Source of the DNA: a virus
Length of the DNA stretch: 48,027 nt
Strand: one strand, 5' to 3'
Virus record (IMG/VR): IMGVR_UViG_3300035145_002110
Location: 1-48,027 of that record
Position numbers and translations under genes: made by a program. This document shows, piece after piece, positions 28,844-38,551 of the stretch (position 1 is its first letter; each line of letters opens with the position of its first letter). The notes beneath the pieces are model-generated. The model ran no database searches and was not told the origin of the DNA. It was given only the letters and a program-made list of their open reading frames with translations.

Positions 28844-28852
28844 GTATTTATT
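28844..28852 (-). promoter_or_regulatory. T4-type late promoter motif before the endolysin
   Basis: The minus strand reads AATAAATACC, 23 nt upstream of the endolysin ATG and overlapping the end of the preceding gene. Confidence 0.55.
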
Positions 28853-29165
28853 TTGTTTTGCGGATTTCGTCTAATAAATTGCGAATATGTTTAAGTTGTG
28901 CAAGCATATTAATGCTGGTTTCTTCTACTTGCTTTTGTTTGTCCCACATTGTAACAACACGTTCAACAGCCCAATACCACCAAAGGATTGCTAAAGTAGA
29001 GAACACAATGATTACTGCACACATAGCTACTTGAAACCATGTATCATCACCTACTAGCAAAGGCACAATAATAACACCAAGTGCTACCAATGGCAATACT
29101 CTAGCCAAGCACAACCACCAAGTTGCTTGCTTTTTAGTTTTTTGTTGTTGGTTCACCTGACCCAT
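28848..29165 (-). CDS. 105-aa two-span membrane protein with coiled-coil tail
   Basis: Hydrophobic segments at about 16-38 (WLCLARVLPLVALGVIIVPL) and 45-68 (QVAMCAVIIVFSTLAILWWYW), followed by a helical cytoplasmic tail (VEETSINMLAQLKHIRNLLDEI). It overlaps the upstream gene by 13 nt. Could belong to the lysis cassette; unknown otherwise. Confidence 0.55.
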   Translation of the reverse strand: MGQVNQQQKTKKQATWWLCLARVLPLVALGVIIVPLLVGDDTWFQVAMCAVIIVFSTLAILWWYWAVERVVTMWDKQKQVEETSINMLAQLKHIRNLLDEIRKTK

Positions 29166-29749
29166 GCTCCTATACGTCCGTGTACATCTGGGTCTTCTAC
29201 ATATTCATATCCTTTGGGAGGACATTCGTTTTGTCCTTGCCACACAGGAATGTACTCTTGCCTATTGCCAGGAAAGTCTGGGTTGTGTCTCAAGTGTACT
29301 TCTATTAGTTTGCCGCCTATATACTCACAGTTTATCTTACTGTATTTAACTCGTATACTTCCTAGAAAAGCAGGCATTTTAATTTTTACATCATCAACTC
29401 TTATCCAACGATCCCAGCGTGTAAATGTTCCTGGTGCCTTAAAACCTTGTACAGCTAGGCACTGTTTACCCCAATCATAATCTACGCTTATGTGATCGCC
29501 TTCGAACCACTCGCACCAAAAGTGTCCTGGAGTCAGATGATTTGTTGAATCTTTGATGTATTGCTTTTGTGCGCCAAGACCTAGACCCATTGCATTCACA
29601 CAAGGACGTACCATGTAGTATCCTTCTTGAGGAACAGGAGTTCCAACAGGACCACATGTATAACCAAGATATCTTGCTAGTATAAGTTTGTCAAGACACC
29701 ACAAATCTTCAGGTGCAGTGGTTAACCACGCTAAGTCTTCTTCATCCAT
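29153..29749 (-). CDS. 198-aa conserved phage hypothetical protein
   Basis: From the ATG at 29749: MDEEDLAWLTTAPEDLWCLD, then YLGYTCGPVGTPVP, YYMVRPCVNAMGLGLGAQ, HFWCEWFEGDHISVDYDWG and later VWQGQNECPPKGYEYVED. I recall similar proteins in marine T4-like phages but not their function. An in-frame ATG at 29800 would overlap the Cys-rich gene more deeply. No catalytic motif that I can name. Confidence 0.6.
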   Translation of the reverse strand: MDEEDLAWLTTAPEDLWCLDKLILARYLGYTCGPVGTPVPQEGYYMVRPCVNAMGLGLGAQKQYIKDSTNHLTPGHFWCEWFEGDHISVDYDWGKQCLAVQGFKAPGTFTRWDRWIRVDDVKIKMPAFLGSIRVKYSKINCEYIGGKLIEVHLRHNPDFPGNRQEYIPVWQGQNECPPKGYEYVEDPDVHGRIGAWVR

Positions 29750-29750
29750 A

Positions 29751-29927
29751 TCATAATCCGTGTTCAACACCACTGTCTTGCCAGGGCCATTTCCTTGCAT
29801 CTGTTTCTACGGATATAGTTTCTTTGCAATTGCATATTCCACACACATCATTTATACAGTCTGGACAGTTTACTCTATCACAGTGACATTTATGTCCGCA
29901 TTTTGTACAAATCTTATGTGTGTCCAT
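29751..29927 (-). CDS. 58-aa cysteine-rich (zinc-ribbon-like) protein
   Basis: Reads MDTHKICTKCGHKCHCDRVN and continues with CPDC and CGICNC: ten Cys in the first 34 residues, arranged as CxxC, CxC, CxxC and CxxCxC, plus His residues. Two zinc sites are plausible. The tail is polar. It could be a small regulator or an RNA/DNA-binding protein. Its stop is one base before the next ATG. Confidence 0.6.
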   Translation of the reverse strand: MDTHKICTKCGHKCHCDRVNCPDCINDVCGICNCKETISVETDARKWPWQDSGVEHGL

Positions 29928-29930
29928 ATG

Positions 29931-30245
29931 TTAACTTTGTGTTACTGTTCTTGACCATTCTGGTTTTAGTGTAGCATATGTAGTAAGTTGGTCCATTATG
30001 CTTTCCCAACCTGAATCAGTCCATGTTTCAGTTTTAATAAAACCGTCATTTGTACTGTTAATATCAAATTCTATTACTAGATCACCACTTGCTTTTGCTG
30101 CTTCTAGTGCTTCATTTATTGTATCTAGTCTACTAGTTGAATCAAATGTATCTGCATGATCTGCACCAAACTGATCCAGTGCTTCTGTTACATTTGAAAA
30201 ACTTGCTCCAGATTTTTTAATTTCAATAGTTAATATCACAGGCAT
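29931..30245 (-). CDS. 104-aa conserved hypothetical protein
   Basis: Begins MPVILTIEIKKSGASFSNVT, followed by an acidic helix and a mixed alpha/beta part (DLVIEFDINSTNDGFIKTET). Looks like a compact alpha/beta fold with no catalytic pattern. It stands between virion cargo genes and the lysis region. Function unknown. Confidence 0.5.
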   Translation of the reverse strand: MPVILTIEIKKSGASFSNVTEALDQFGADHADTFDSTSRLDTINEALEAAKASGDLVIEFDINSTNDGFIKTETWTDSGWESIMDQLTTYATLKPEWSRTVTQS

Positions 30246-30253
30246 TCATTCCT

Positions 30254-30556
30254 CTACTTTCTAGTAGTATTGCTTACGTTTTTAGCTTTACCTCTGCGAT
30301 TCTTGTTTGGATCTTCTCTTCTCTTTTTACGTACAGCGGCAGCAATTGCTTTTTTGCCACCTTTAGCTCTTAAACTTGCAGCTCTACTTTTACTTAGACA
30401 CTTAGGCTTGCCTTCGCCTTTTTTACTGTCGCCACACTTACCAATACGCTCGCCTTTGGCATTATAACGGTCCCAGCCACCACCGCCAGCACCGCCTTTT
30501 TTGCCCTTGCCAAACCAAGCACGTAGGTTTTCGTCTAAGATTTCTTCAATAAGCAT
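30254..30556 (-). CDS. small basic virion-cargo protein with leader peptide
   Basis: 100 residues from the ATG at 30556: MLIEEILDENLRAWFGKGKK, then GWDRYNAKGERIGKCGDS, KPKCLSKSRAASLRAKGGKK and a strongly basic tail (VRKKRREDPNKNRRGKAK). The N-terminus resembles the shared leader of the virion cargo set. The basic, Gly-rich body suggests DNA binding inside the capsid, as for T4 internal proteins. A domain name (DUF5872-like) comes to mind but is unverified. Confidence 0.6.
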   Translation of the reverse strand: MLIEEILDENLRAWFGKGKKGGAGGGGWDRYNAKGERIGKCGDSKKGEGKPKCLSKSRAASLRAKGGKKAIAAAVRKKRREDPNKNRRGKAKNVSNTTRK

Positions 30557-30557
30557 G

Positions 30558-31010
30558 TTACTTCTTCTTTGAATTGCCCCAGTTCTTAGCACCTTTCTTA
30601 CGGCACTGAACTAGTGCGCCACTAGCATAAGCACTGGGCCATACTTTGTAGCGAGCTTTTACTTTGTGATAGCAAGCATCTTTTTTCTCTGCTAGCTTAT
30701 CAAACTGTGCTTCTGAAACCATTACTGTTTCGTTTACTTTGCATCCTTCATCATTCATATCAAACACTTGTCTGCATGCTGATTGTAGTTTATTGGGATC
30801 GTCTAAAAATTTTGATAGATACTGATAAACTTCATCCCATGATTTAGCTTTTTGATGCATACCTGGCGTCAAGATAGCTTTTGCTGAGTTATTCCAATCG
30901 TAGTTTGAAATTGGATTACCATTGTACAAAAACTTTGTTTGATCAATCTCAATAGTTGTTGGTGTATCATACTCGTCTTCGTATTTTACTGTTAATTCAT
31001 CTAGTCTCAT
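30558..31010 (-). CDS. virion-cargo protein with leader peptide, 150 aa
   Basis: Starts MRLDELTVKYEDEYD, the shared leader. The C-terminal part has CYHKVKARYKVWPSAYASGA (about 113-132) followed by CRKKGAKNWGN, a module I recall in many marine T4-like phages. Cys pairs and basic residues suggest a small zinc- or DNA-binding domain. It overlaps the giant gene by one base. Inferred to be packaged in the capsid. Confidence 0.6.
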   Translation of the reverse strand: MRLDELTVKYEDEYDTPTTIEIDQTKFLYNGNPISNYDWNNSAKAILTPGMHQKAKSWDEVYQYLSKFLDDPNKLQSACRQVFDMNDEGCKVNETVMVSEAQFDKLAEKKDACYHKVKARYKVWPSAYASGALVQCRKKGAKNWGNSKKK

Positions 31011-34000
31011 TACTTTAGCCTATCATATATAATGTCTAAGATTTTTAAGAAACCGTTTTTAGTTTCAATCTTATCAATAATTTTTGCTTGTGTTTCTGGC
31101 TTTTGCTGATCAAACACTTGCAAGAAAATATTAGCTGTGGTCATGTCTACTTTCATTGTACTGTCTTTGAACTTGACAGGCAGAGCACTTTTGTCTGCAA
31201 CAATCTTTCTCATCATGCTTACGTTTTCATTGATTCTCATAATTCTGTCGATATGCTCCTGATATTTACTTTTCTTTTTCTTTTTCTTCTTGCCGTACTT
31301 GCCTTCATCAACAACATAACCATCTTTAGTTCTTTTTTCTGGAGGATATCCTGTGCCACCTGACTGTGCTTTTCGATATGCTGCCGCTCTAGCTAATCCA
31401 TATCTTTCTAGTTCATCTGGATCACTGGGCGGTCCGTCTGGGTATTGACGTCTTAGAATATCATCTGCATGTGTTTGTAGATCCATACTGTACTGTGAAT
31501 CTTGATAGTAAGGATCATCTGCACCATCAAACTTTTGACCAATTCTGTCAAGTTTTACACCTGGTAAATCTAACATTCTTTCAGGGTCTTCGATGCTTGG
31601 AATAACAACACTTGGGTTAGCATATCCTTTGACATTTTCTCTACGTCTTCTTTCTCTGTTCCAGCGTCTTAGATCATCGATTGGGCCTTCCATCAGATGT
31701 GCATCGACTCCTGCTGTACTTTTTAGTTTTTTCATTTGAGCATATTTCTTAGCCGCACCATAACTTGAAGTTGCTTTGATAACTTCTTTTCCATGCTTTG
31801 CATGAACCACTGTGTAAGTGTTTTCTTTGGATTCGCCTTCTTCAAATCCTTCGGGTGTCTTGCGTTTTTTACCTGTTGGACCACCATGACTCATCCAAGG
31901 CTCAACTCCTTGATATGGATCAAGAGGTTTAGTATAGTCTTTATTATCAACTGAATCAAAATCTGCAGGGCTCATTGTTGGCATGCCAATAGGACGACCG
32001 CCGATAGTTTTTGTTGTTGGTAAATCACTCATATCATAGTCTGCATACTTGCCTGCACGGAAGCCTTGTGGATCTTCGTATTCACCTGGTTCGGGCCAAG
32101 CTCTTGCACCCAGTGATAATGGTTTACCATCACTATCTCTAAATGGATTGTTTTTAGCTTTGTCTTTGCCTAAGAATTTTTCCCACCAACTATATTCTTC
32201 TTCAGTGAGGTTACCTTCTCCCATTGCTTGACGCAGTGCAGCATCAATTGCCATTTTTAATTCTAAATCTTTTGGACGCAGTTTAGGACGAATGCTAGTT
32301 TTAGGTGCACCGCTTTTTTGTTTTGTTAAACCTCTGTTTTGAGGATGGCTTGGTTGATCCATGTGTCCTGCACGAGGATTAAAGTCAAATTCTTGTATAG
32401 CTCTTTCGAAGATACTATTTGCTCTCGTTCTTGCGTCCATTGTAATACTTTCGTTTGTTCCGTCTGCATTGAATATTGGTGCATCAGGATATTTTGCTCT
32501 TAGTGCTTCTCTACTGCCATACACTTTGGTTTCTTTACCACCAACTGTAGCAATAGCAAATTCTTTTTTACCTCTAGCACCTTTAACGCCTACATTCGAT
32601 GTAGTGCCTTTGTCATCTAAATATCTTTCTTGTTCAAAATCATCTGGTCCTGGCTTGCCTTCGCCTTCCATATCAGTTGCACCGTCATCTCCTGCAGGGT
32701 TTGGATCTTGTGCTGGTTCTGGATCTGGTGGGGTAATGTCGCCGTCGTCTGGACCTAACAAATCGTCCATCGGATCTGGTAATTCACTGTACGGAGCAGG
32801 ATCAGGTGTTGGATCTGGAATTGGCTGTCCGCCTGGGCCAAAACTGCTTGGATCTCTAGGTGGTCTAGGATTACCAATATCATCTTCATCTCTTGGCATA
32901 AACTCGTCACCTGTTCCATATTGTCTATCTAAGTCACGTAGTATATCGTCTATGTTACGTGGCCCACGAGGCTCTGGTTGTTTACCAAGTATATCGTCCA
33001 TTTTTTGCTGTAAACCGTCTGGCAACTCTAGTTCGTAACTAGGTTCTACATATGGTTCAAACTCTTGTGGGTCTCTAGGTGCCTGAGGGACAAAGCTATC
33101 ATCGTAGCTGCCACTTTGTTGTGCCATTCTACTTAATCTATCCATATATTGTTTTGGCGCTGTCGGCTGAGGAGCAGTAGCAACTGGTGCTTGTCTTGAA
33201 GAAGGTGGTCTATTAGGATTAACATAGAGGTTACCCATGCCAGGTTCTCCTTGTTTAAATTCATCAAGTTTTTTCCATTCGTCATATGTCAAATACACGT
33301 CTGTATCTGGATCATAGTAGCTACCTTCTTTTGGATCGTAGTATACTACTTTTCCTGCTTTTGTTTGGAACGGCCCTTCTAATCCTTGGCGTGTTTGGTA
33401 TTTGTTTCTATCAATTGATGGTAATATTGAATAACCTTCTGTCTTTTTGCTCATAGCCTTTTTCCTAATTGTAGCATAGTAAACTGATTTCCAGTCTTTC
33501 CCATACTGTTTTTTCATTGACGCCTTCATACCGCTATCATCGTACTTATCTTTCAAACGTTCTTCTTTAGATTTTTCTTTTTTGGTCATTTTGCGTTCAG
33601 TGTTAACACTTTCTTTGATAACTGACTCTGCCGCTGATCCTTTACCAAAACTTTTATATCCCATAAGATCCAAGTAATCAGGCGCACCTGTGCCAAATAT
33701 TTTTGGATTTGGATTAAATGGCGTTTTGGATGTATTGCCTGCGCCTGTAAATGGAACACCCGGCGCTCTTAGCTTTGGATTTTTAGCACCTTTTGTAGGG
33801 TTTATTTGTGTTGTGGCTGTTGTTGCCGCTGGCATAGTTGCAACAGGCACAGTTGTAGTTACCCTAGGATCTACAGGTATTTGAGTTTGTAGTGCATCCA
33901 TATCAGCAGGTGTTACTTGTTGATCTACGGCTTGATCTGCTTGTTGTTGTGCAATCTGTGCATCTATCTCTGCCTGCTGTGCTGCTCTTTGATCAGCTGC

Positions 34001-37000
34001 CGCTTGTGCTTTATCTCTTTCAGCCTGTTGTGCAGCGGCACGTTGGGCAGCATCTTGACTTGTACTAGGTATACTAGGTTGTGTTATATTTGTTGGAGCT
34101 CCGTATACTTTTGCACCCGGGTATGCTCTGGCAAGTTGTTCAGGATCGCCATATACTTTGCCTACTTGTACATTACCATCTTCGTCTCTTGCACCTACTA
34201 CAGGTTGAATAACATAGGGCATACTTCTGTCAAGGTTTGCATTTGTAGTGTTAAAATCGCCATCATTACTAGTGAATACACGTCTGTCTAATGCACTGTT
34301 AGGTACACTTGAATCAGGAGTAGCAAAGTCTGGCACATCAGCACTAGTGTCATCTGCTTGTTGGGCCGCAGCCGCAGCCTTAGCATCAGCCGCCGCTTGT
34401 GCCTTAGCTCTTTCTTCAGCTTCACGTTCAGCCGCCGCCATTCTTTCTTTAGCTTGTCTCATAAGCTCAGCTTGTTTTAACTGTGCTTGTTGACGTCTTT
34501 GCTCACGTGCTTCTGCATCAGCTGCTCTTCTTGCTGCTTCTGCATCTCCGTCGCCTCTGCCGCTTCCTGTTGCTGGCGGCTCAGGACGTACTTGTGGAAC
34601 TGTAGGTGGTGTGCTTGTATCTGTAGGAGCATCTGGACGTTGCTGCGGAACCGGAGGATCATCATCCTGTGTAGTTGGTTCTGCTCCAGTGTCATTTACT
34701 TCGCCATCATCTGTTGTTGGCTGACCTGGTGCTGTTGTTTGTGCATCAACATCACTTGGTTCAGGTGTTTCTGGTCTTGTAGGCTGTGCAGGTAATTCTA
34801 GTGCATCTGGTCTATCAGGCACCTTAGGTGTGGTTATAGGTTCTGCTCCAGTGTCATTTACTTCGCCATCATCTGTTGTTGGCTGACCTGGTGCTGTTGT
34901 TTGTGCAGCTGGTGCACCTGTTTGCGGTTGACTAGGTAATTCTAGTGCATCTGGTCTATCAGGCACCTTAGGTGTGGTTATAGGTTCTGCACCTGTGTCG
35001 TTTGGTGTGCCATCGTCTGTAGTATTACCAACTGCTGGTTGCACTGGTGCTGTCATTTGTGCATCAACATTACTACCCACCGGCGGGACTTGTGCCGCTG
35101 CAATATTTGCAGGAGTAATAGCATATGTAGCACCGTTTAGTGTAACTTGTAGATTGCCATTTGGTAAAGATCTTACAACTTCTGCTTCTCTAGTTTCGCC
35201 TTTGGCATTGCGATATTCAACAGTGCTTCCCTCTTCGTATGTTGATACGTCAGGTAAATTACCAATTTGATCCATCACATCTGGTCTGTTTGGATTCACA
35301 TATTCTGGAGCGTCCTCTGGCTTTACTTGAGTTGGTGAAAGTTGTGTAGGTATTGTTCTTTCAAGTGCTTGATCTGTTAATTGTCTTTGTAAATCCGACG
35401 ACACTGATCCTGTACTACCTAAATCTCCGTTTGGCTTTACAGGTGCCCACATCTGTCCCAAGAACACATACTTTTGTGTATCAATTGTAACTTCTGCGCC
35501 TGCTTTAGGTTTTGTTGCAGGTTGTGCAGGAGGTTCAACAGGAGGATTTTCTGCTATTTCTTCTTGTGTTTGTTGCGGATTTTGTCTATAACTATCAATA
35601 CCGTTTGGTAAAATCTCTTGTGTAATACCTGGATAAGTTTTTTCTAGATTTGCAAGTGTACGCTCAAGTACTTCTGGACTCATATCACCAGCTGCAATTC
35701 TGTACTGCGTATTGAAAACTGTGATACCTCTAGCAAGATCAGTGCCCACTGGTGCTTGTTGCGGTGCAGCTTCTAAATCATCGCCTTGCTCAGGAGCATC
35801 ATCACCTGTTAAGTCATCAGGTGTAATTGTTGTATCAAATTCTGCATCGCCTTGCCCTTGTTCTGCATCTGCGGCTGCTTGGTTATCAGCAGCGACTTCA
35901 GCTGCTGTTGGTCTAACATTTCCATCTGAAGTTGCAAGTGCGCCTGCTGTTATTCTAGGTGTACCATTTCGATTGTGTGTACGACTGTAATCTGCATCCC
36001 ATGCCGCTTGTGCTTCCCTGAGATCGCTGTCAATTTGATCTATTCTTTGTCTAAGTGCAACACCTGGTCCTGCTTGACCGTTGTACACTGACATATTTCT
36101 TTGATAATCATCATCTGTTTCATCTGGTCTTGGACGAGGCGCATTGTCTGGATCGTCACCATATCTGCGATCCCATGCTGTTTGCTTTTGTGCTAATTGA
36201 CGTTCTGCTTGTGTTTTGAAACTTTCCAAGGCATCAACTGCACTTTGACGAGCTCTCATCAATGTGTTGCCTTCACCTTGTAGAGTTGGTCTTGCATTAA
36301 TAGGCTCTGCTACATTTTTAACTTCTTCAGGTACTTGATCCCAGTTGCCTTCACGTTGAGTAGTTGCATCAATATCATCTCTGGTCCAACGCTGTCCAAG
36401 TCTAGAACCGTTTGCTGAATTTTCACTAAAATCTACATATCCTAAATTTACATAGTCTGCTCTTTGTGCAGGAGTTAGATCTACCCAACTTGGTGCTTCT
36501 AAGTCACTGCGTTGTTGTATTCTAATATCTAGTTTGTAAATTTCTTCTAAGTCTTTCATCACACGATTGAGACGTCTTTTGCCTCCTGTGGTTGCTGAAA
36601 CTGTGTCTAAGAAACCTAAACCTTCTTTGTCTATATCGATGCCTAATAATTCTGCTGCTTTGTATACTTGTTCTTCACTCTCAAAGTCAACATCATAACG
36701 ATTGAATTTTTCATTGTAAGTCATCGAATCGATAACTTCCATCAATCCAAGGTTGCGATTGTTTTCTTCAATGATGTCATTACTTACTCGTTGACCATCT
36801 TCTAGTTCTACCGTGCCGCCTGCTCGAACTCTTATACGCTGAAGTCTGCTTAGTATAAAATTGCCATCTTCATCTTTTTGATCTCTGTCTAGTATTAGTC
36901 CTCTGTCTCTAACTCGTTGAGCTAACGCTAGTCTGCCTTCTGCATTTAGTACGTTATTACGAAGCATGTTTGTGTCTAATCTAATAACATCAAACATTTT

Positions 37001-38539
37001 TCTTAAATCGCCTGCATCTGATCCAAATATCATTTGTCTAAACATTGCTTGAGCTGCTTTTTGATCTTTAGATGAGATTTGGTCATTTTTGGATAAAGAT
37101 CCAGCTAAAGTTGTTAATGTGTCAATAGCACTAGCAGTTCCTACTTCAGCACCTGCAATAACACCGCCTTGCCATGCTGCATTAACAATTTGAGATACAT
37201 CATAACTGTAAACACCACTTTCGTCTGTTAGTCCTTTTTGTACCCAAAGTTCTTGTAATCCTTCTTCAGTAGCTTCAAAGCCTATACCGCCTATTGATTT
37301 AGCAGCCCATTTTGCTTGTGCTATTGGATTGATAGGACTTGGTAATGTCATTTTACCAAATATTAGTTTGTCTGATGCAGTGTCTAATGCGGCTGCTGTT
37401 GCTGCTACTTTCCAAACAGCAGAATTATAAGTGTTGGTTTCTATAATCTCTCTTGCTAGTGCTTCCTGTTGAGCTACCTGCATTTCAGAAAGTGTTTCAG
37501 AACTTTCTGGCACGTCTCCTTGATAAACAAGTTGTTCTCTGGACAATTCCATAGCCCAGCGCCATTGGTCAGTTTTTTGTAAATCGCCACTTTCATATGA
37601 ACTGTCGATAGCGTCTTTGATTTGAACAATAGCTGCGCCAGAAGCTTCCGCTCCGTTGAACGACATCAACACTCCATTTGCTATTGCAAAACCCATTGGG
37701 CCACCAGCTACTGCCCCTGCTGCTTGAATACCGTAATCTAATATTGTGCTGGGTAATTCTGTAGCATACATAGCACCAAAGCCTGCCCAGCTAAGAGCCG
37801 CTTGAGAGTCGCCGCCAATAAACAATCCTAGTAGATCTTGCCAACTATTAACAGCGCCTGCAAATGCATCGCCTTGGTCTCTATAACTTAAATCTGTTCT
37901 GTTTTCTAGAGCTTCAGACCACTTACCAAGTGTTGTTTCATCTGAAGTAAGCCAACTAAGTGCGCCTGCTCCTTGTTTGTCATAGGGAGCATCTTCCCAC
38001 TTGTCTGCGCCTACATATCTTAGAGCTGACCCTACATATCTAGTGTCTAGCAATCCATTCCATAGAAGCTGAGTTACATTTTCCCCACCTTCGTATGCTG
38101 CATCAAAACTATATGCTCCAGCCTTGCTGATGTCATCAGCTAATCCCAAAGCTGCGCCGCCCAGTCTCCAAGCAGTGTCTACTAGATACCAGTTTTCATC
38201 ATAAGGTCTTAGTTCGCCGTCTTCGTCTAATAGTAGACCTGGATTTTTACCGCCGGCTACCCAACTATCATATGCTTGTACCATGCGTGGATGAATGCTA
38301 CCTGGCTCAACTTTTCCGTCTCCGTCAGGGATGCCTATTCCGTATACTCTTTTTTCTGTAAAACCAGGAGGAACAATCTGTCTACCTGTTTCAGGATCTG
38401 TTATAGTTGGATATGATTGTAGTGTCATATCATATAGATCTGCCATTGACAGTGCAATAGTTTGCCGTCCAAATTCGTTTACTTGAACACTACTGGTTTC
38501 GTCTTCAGTGATTACAGTTGAGAGCTCGTCTAAGCGCAT
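31010..38539 (-). CDS. giant 2509-aa virion-associated (cargo) protein
   Basis: 7.5 kb, the largest gene. It begins MRLDELSTVITEDE, the shared leader. Residues about 230-480 hold Gly/Ala-rich hydrophobic segments (AAGAVAGGPMGFAIANGV and GGIGFEATEEGLQELW), reminiscent of membrane-active internal virion or polyvalent proteins. Residues about 880-1600 are low-complexity (Pro, Thr, Asp, Gln) with imperfect 48- and 54-residue repeats near 1165-1290 and an Ala/Glu/Arg coiled coil near 1320-1400. The last third holds marine-phage modules: KQYGKDWKSVYYATIRKKAM (about 1680), a second low-complexity part, SSYGAAKKYAQMKKLKSTAG (about 2255), and a helical C-terminus (about 2420-2509). No enzymatic motif is clear. 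Capsid cargo, possibly injected, is the inference; a tape-measure or tail role is less likely because of the leader. Confidence 0.65.
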   Translation of the reverse strand: MRLDELSTVITEDETSSVQVNEFGRQTIALSMADLYDMTLQSYPTITDPETGRQIVPPGFTEKRVYGIGIPDGDGKVEPGSIHPRMVQAYDSWVAGGKNPGLLLDEDGELRPYDENWYLVDTAWRLGGAALGLADDISKAGAYSFDAAYEGGENVTQLLWNGLLDTRYVGSALRYVGADKWEDAPYDKQGAGALSWLTSDETTLGKWSEALENRTDLSYRDQGDAFAGAVNSWQDLLGLFIGGDSQAALSWAGFGAMYATELPSTILDYGIQAAGAVAGGPMGFAIANGVLMSFNGAEASGAAIVQIKDAIDSSYESGDLQKTDQWRWAMELSREQLVYQGDVPESSETLSEMQVAQQEALAREIIETNTYNSAVWKVAATAAALDTASDKLIFGKMTLPSPINPIAQAKWAAKSIGGIGFEATEEGLQELWVQKGLTDESGVYSYDVSQIVNAAWQGGVIAGAEVGTASAIDTLTTLAGSLSKNDQISSKDQKAAQAMFRQMIFGSDAGDLRKMFDVIRLDTNMLRNNVLNAEGRLALAQRVRDRGLILDRDQKDEDGNFILSRLQRIRVRAGGTVELEDGQRVSNDIIEENNRNLGLMEVIDSMTYNEKFNRYDVDFESEEQVYKAAELLGIDIDKEGLGFLDTVSATTGGKRRLNRVMKDLEEIYKLDIRIQQRSDLEAPSWVDLTPAQRADYVNLGYVDFSENSANGSRLGQRWTRDDIDATTQREGNWDQVPEEVKNVAEPINARPTLQGEGNTLMRARQSAVDALESFKTQAERQLAQKQTAWDRRYGDDPDNAPRPRPDETDDDYQRNMSVYNGQAGPGVALRQRIDQIDSDLREAQAAWDADYSRTHNRNGTPRITAGALATSDGNVRPTAAEVAADNQAAADAEQGQGDAEFDTTITPDDLTGDDAPEQGDDLEAAPQQAPVGTDLARGITVFNTQYRIAAGDMSPEVLERTLANLEKTYPGITQEILPNGIDSYRQNPQQTQEEIAENPPVEPPAQPATKPKAGAEVTIDTQKYVFLGQMWAPVKPNGDLGSTGSVSSDLQRQLTDQALERTIPTQLSPTQVKPEDAPEYVNPNRPDVMDQIGNLPDVSTYEEGSTVEYRNAKGETREAEVVRSLPNGNLQVTLNGATYAITPANIAAAQVPPVGSNVDAQMTAPVQPAVGNTTDDGTPNDTGAEPITTPKVPDRPDALELPSQPQTGAPAAQTTAPGQPTTDDGEVNDTGAEPITTPKVPDRPDALELPAQPTRPETPEPSDVDAQTTAPGQPTTDDGEVNDTGAEPTTQDDDPPVPQQRPDAPTDTSTPPTVPQVRPEPPATGSGRGDGDAEAARRAADAEAREQRRQQAQLKQAELMRQAKERMAAAEREAEERAKAQAAADAKAAAAAQQADDTSADVPDFATPDSSVPNSALDRRVFTSNDGDFNTTNANLDRSMPYVIQPVVGARDEDGNVQVGKVYGDPEQLARAYPGAKVYGAPTNITQPSIPSTSQDAAQRAAAQQAERDKAQAAADQRAAQQAEIDAQIAQQQADQAVDQQVTPADMDALQTQIPVDPRVTTTVPVATMPAATTATTQINPTKGAKNPKLRAPGVPFTGAGNTSKTPFNPNPKIFGTGAPDYLDLMGYKSFGKGSAAESVIKESVNTERKMTKKEKSKEERLKDKYDDSGMKASMKKQYGKDWKSVYYATIRKKAMSKKTEGYSILPSIDRNKYQTRQGLEGPFQTKAGKVVYYDPKEGSYYDPDTDVYLTYDEWKKLDEFKQGEPGMGNLYVNPNRPPSSRQAPVATAPQPTAPKQYMDRLSRMAQQSGSYDDSFVPQAPRDPQEFEPYVEPSYELELPDGLQQKMDDILGKQPEPRGPRNIDDILRDLDRQYGTGDEFMPRDEDDIGNPRPPRDPSSFGPGGQPIPDPTPDPAPYSELPDPMDDLLGPDDGDITPPDPEPAQDPNPAGDDGATDMEGEGKPGPDDFEQERYLDDKGTTSNVGVKGARGKKEFAIATVGGKETKVYGSREALRAKYPDAPIFNADGTNESITMDARTRANSIFERAIQEFDFNPRAGHMDQPSHPQNRGLTKQKSGAPKTSIRPKLRPKDLELKMAIDAALRQAMGEGNLTEEEYSWWEKFLGKDKAKNNPFRDSDGKPLSLGARAWPEPGEYEDPQGFRAGKYADYDMSDLPTTKTIGGRPIGMPTMSPADFDSVDNKDYTKPLDPYQGVEPWMSHGGPTGKKRKTPEGFEEGESKENTYTVVHAKHGKEVIKATSSYGAAKKYAQMKKLKSTAGVDAHLMEGPIDDLRRWNRERRRRENVKGYANPSVVIPSIEDPERMLDLPGVKLDRIGQKFDGADDPYYQDSQYSMDLQTHADDILRRQYPDGPPSDPDELERYGLARAAAYRKAQSGGTGYPPEKRTKDGYVVDEGKYGKKKKKKKSKYQEHIDRIMRINENVSMMRKIVADKSALPVKFKDSTMKVDMTTANIFLQVFDQQKPETQAKIIDKIETKNGFLKILDIIYDRLK
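34681..35000 (-). repeat. imperfect in-frame repeats in the giant gene
   Basis: A segment from 34801 recurs from 34945 (144 bp, 48 codons) and one from 34681 recurs from 34843 (162 bp, 54 codons). The encoded unit has TTDDGEVNDTGAEP and KVPDRPDALELP. The DNA copies are nearly identical, which points to recent duplication or conversion. Confidence 0.8.
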
Positions 38540-38551
38540 CGATTATTCCTC

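Noticed and set aside
29688-29693. TTGACA with a 17-bp spacer and TATCTT inside the 198-aa gene
   Set aside because: The -10 box is poor and it lies early in the gene with no gene start nearby that needs it.
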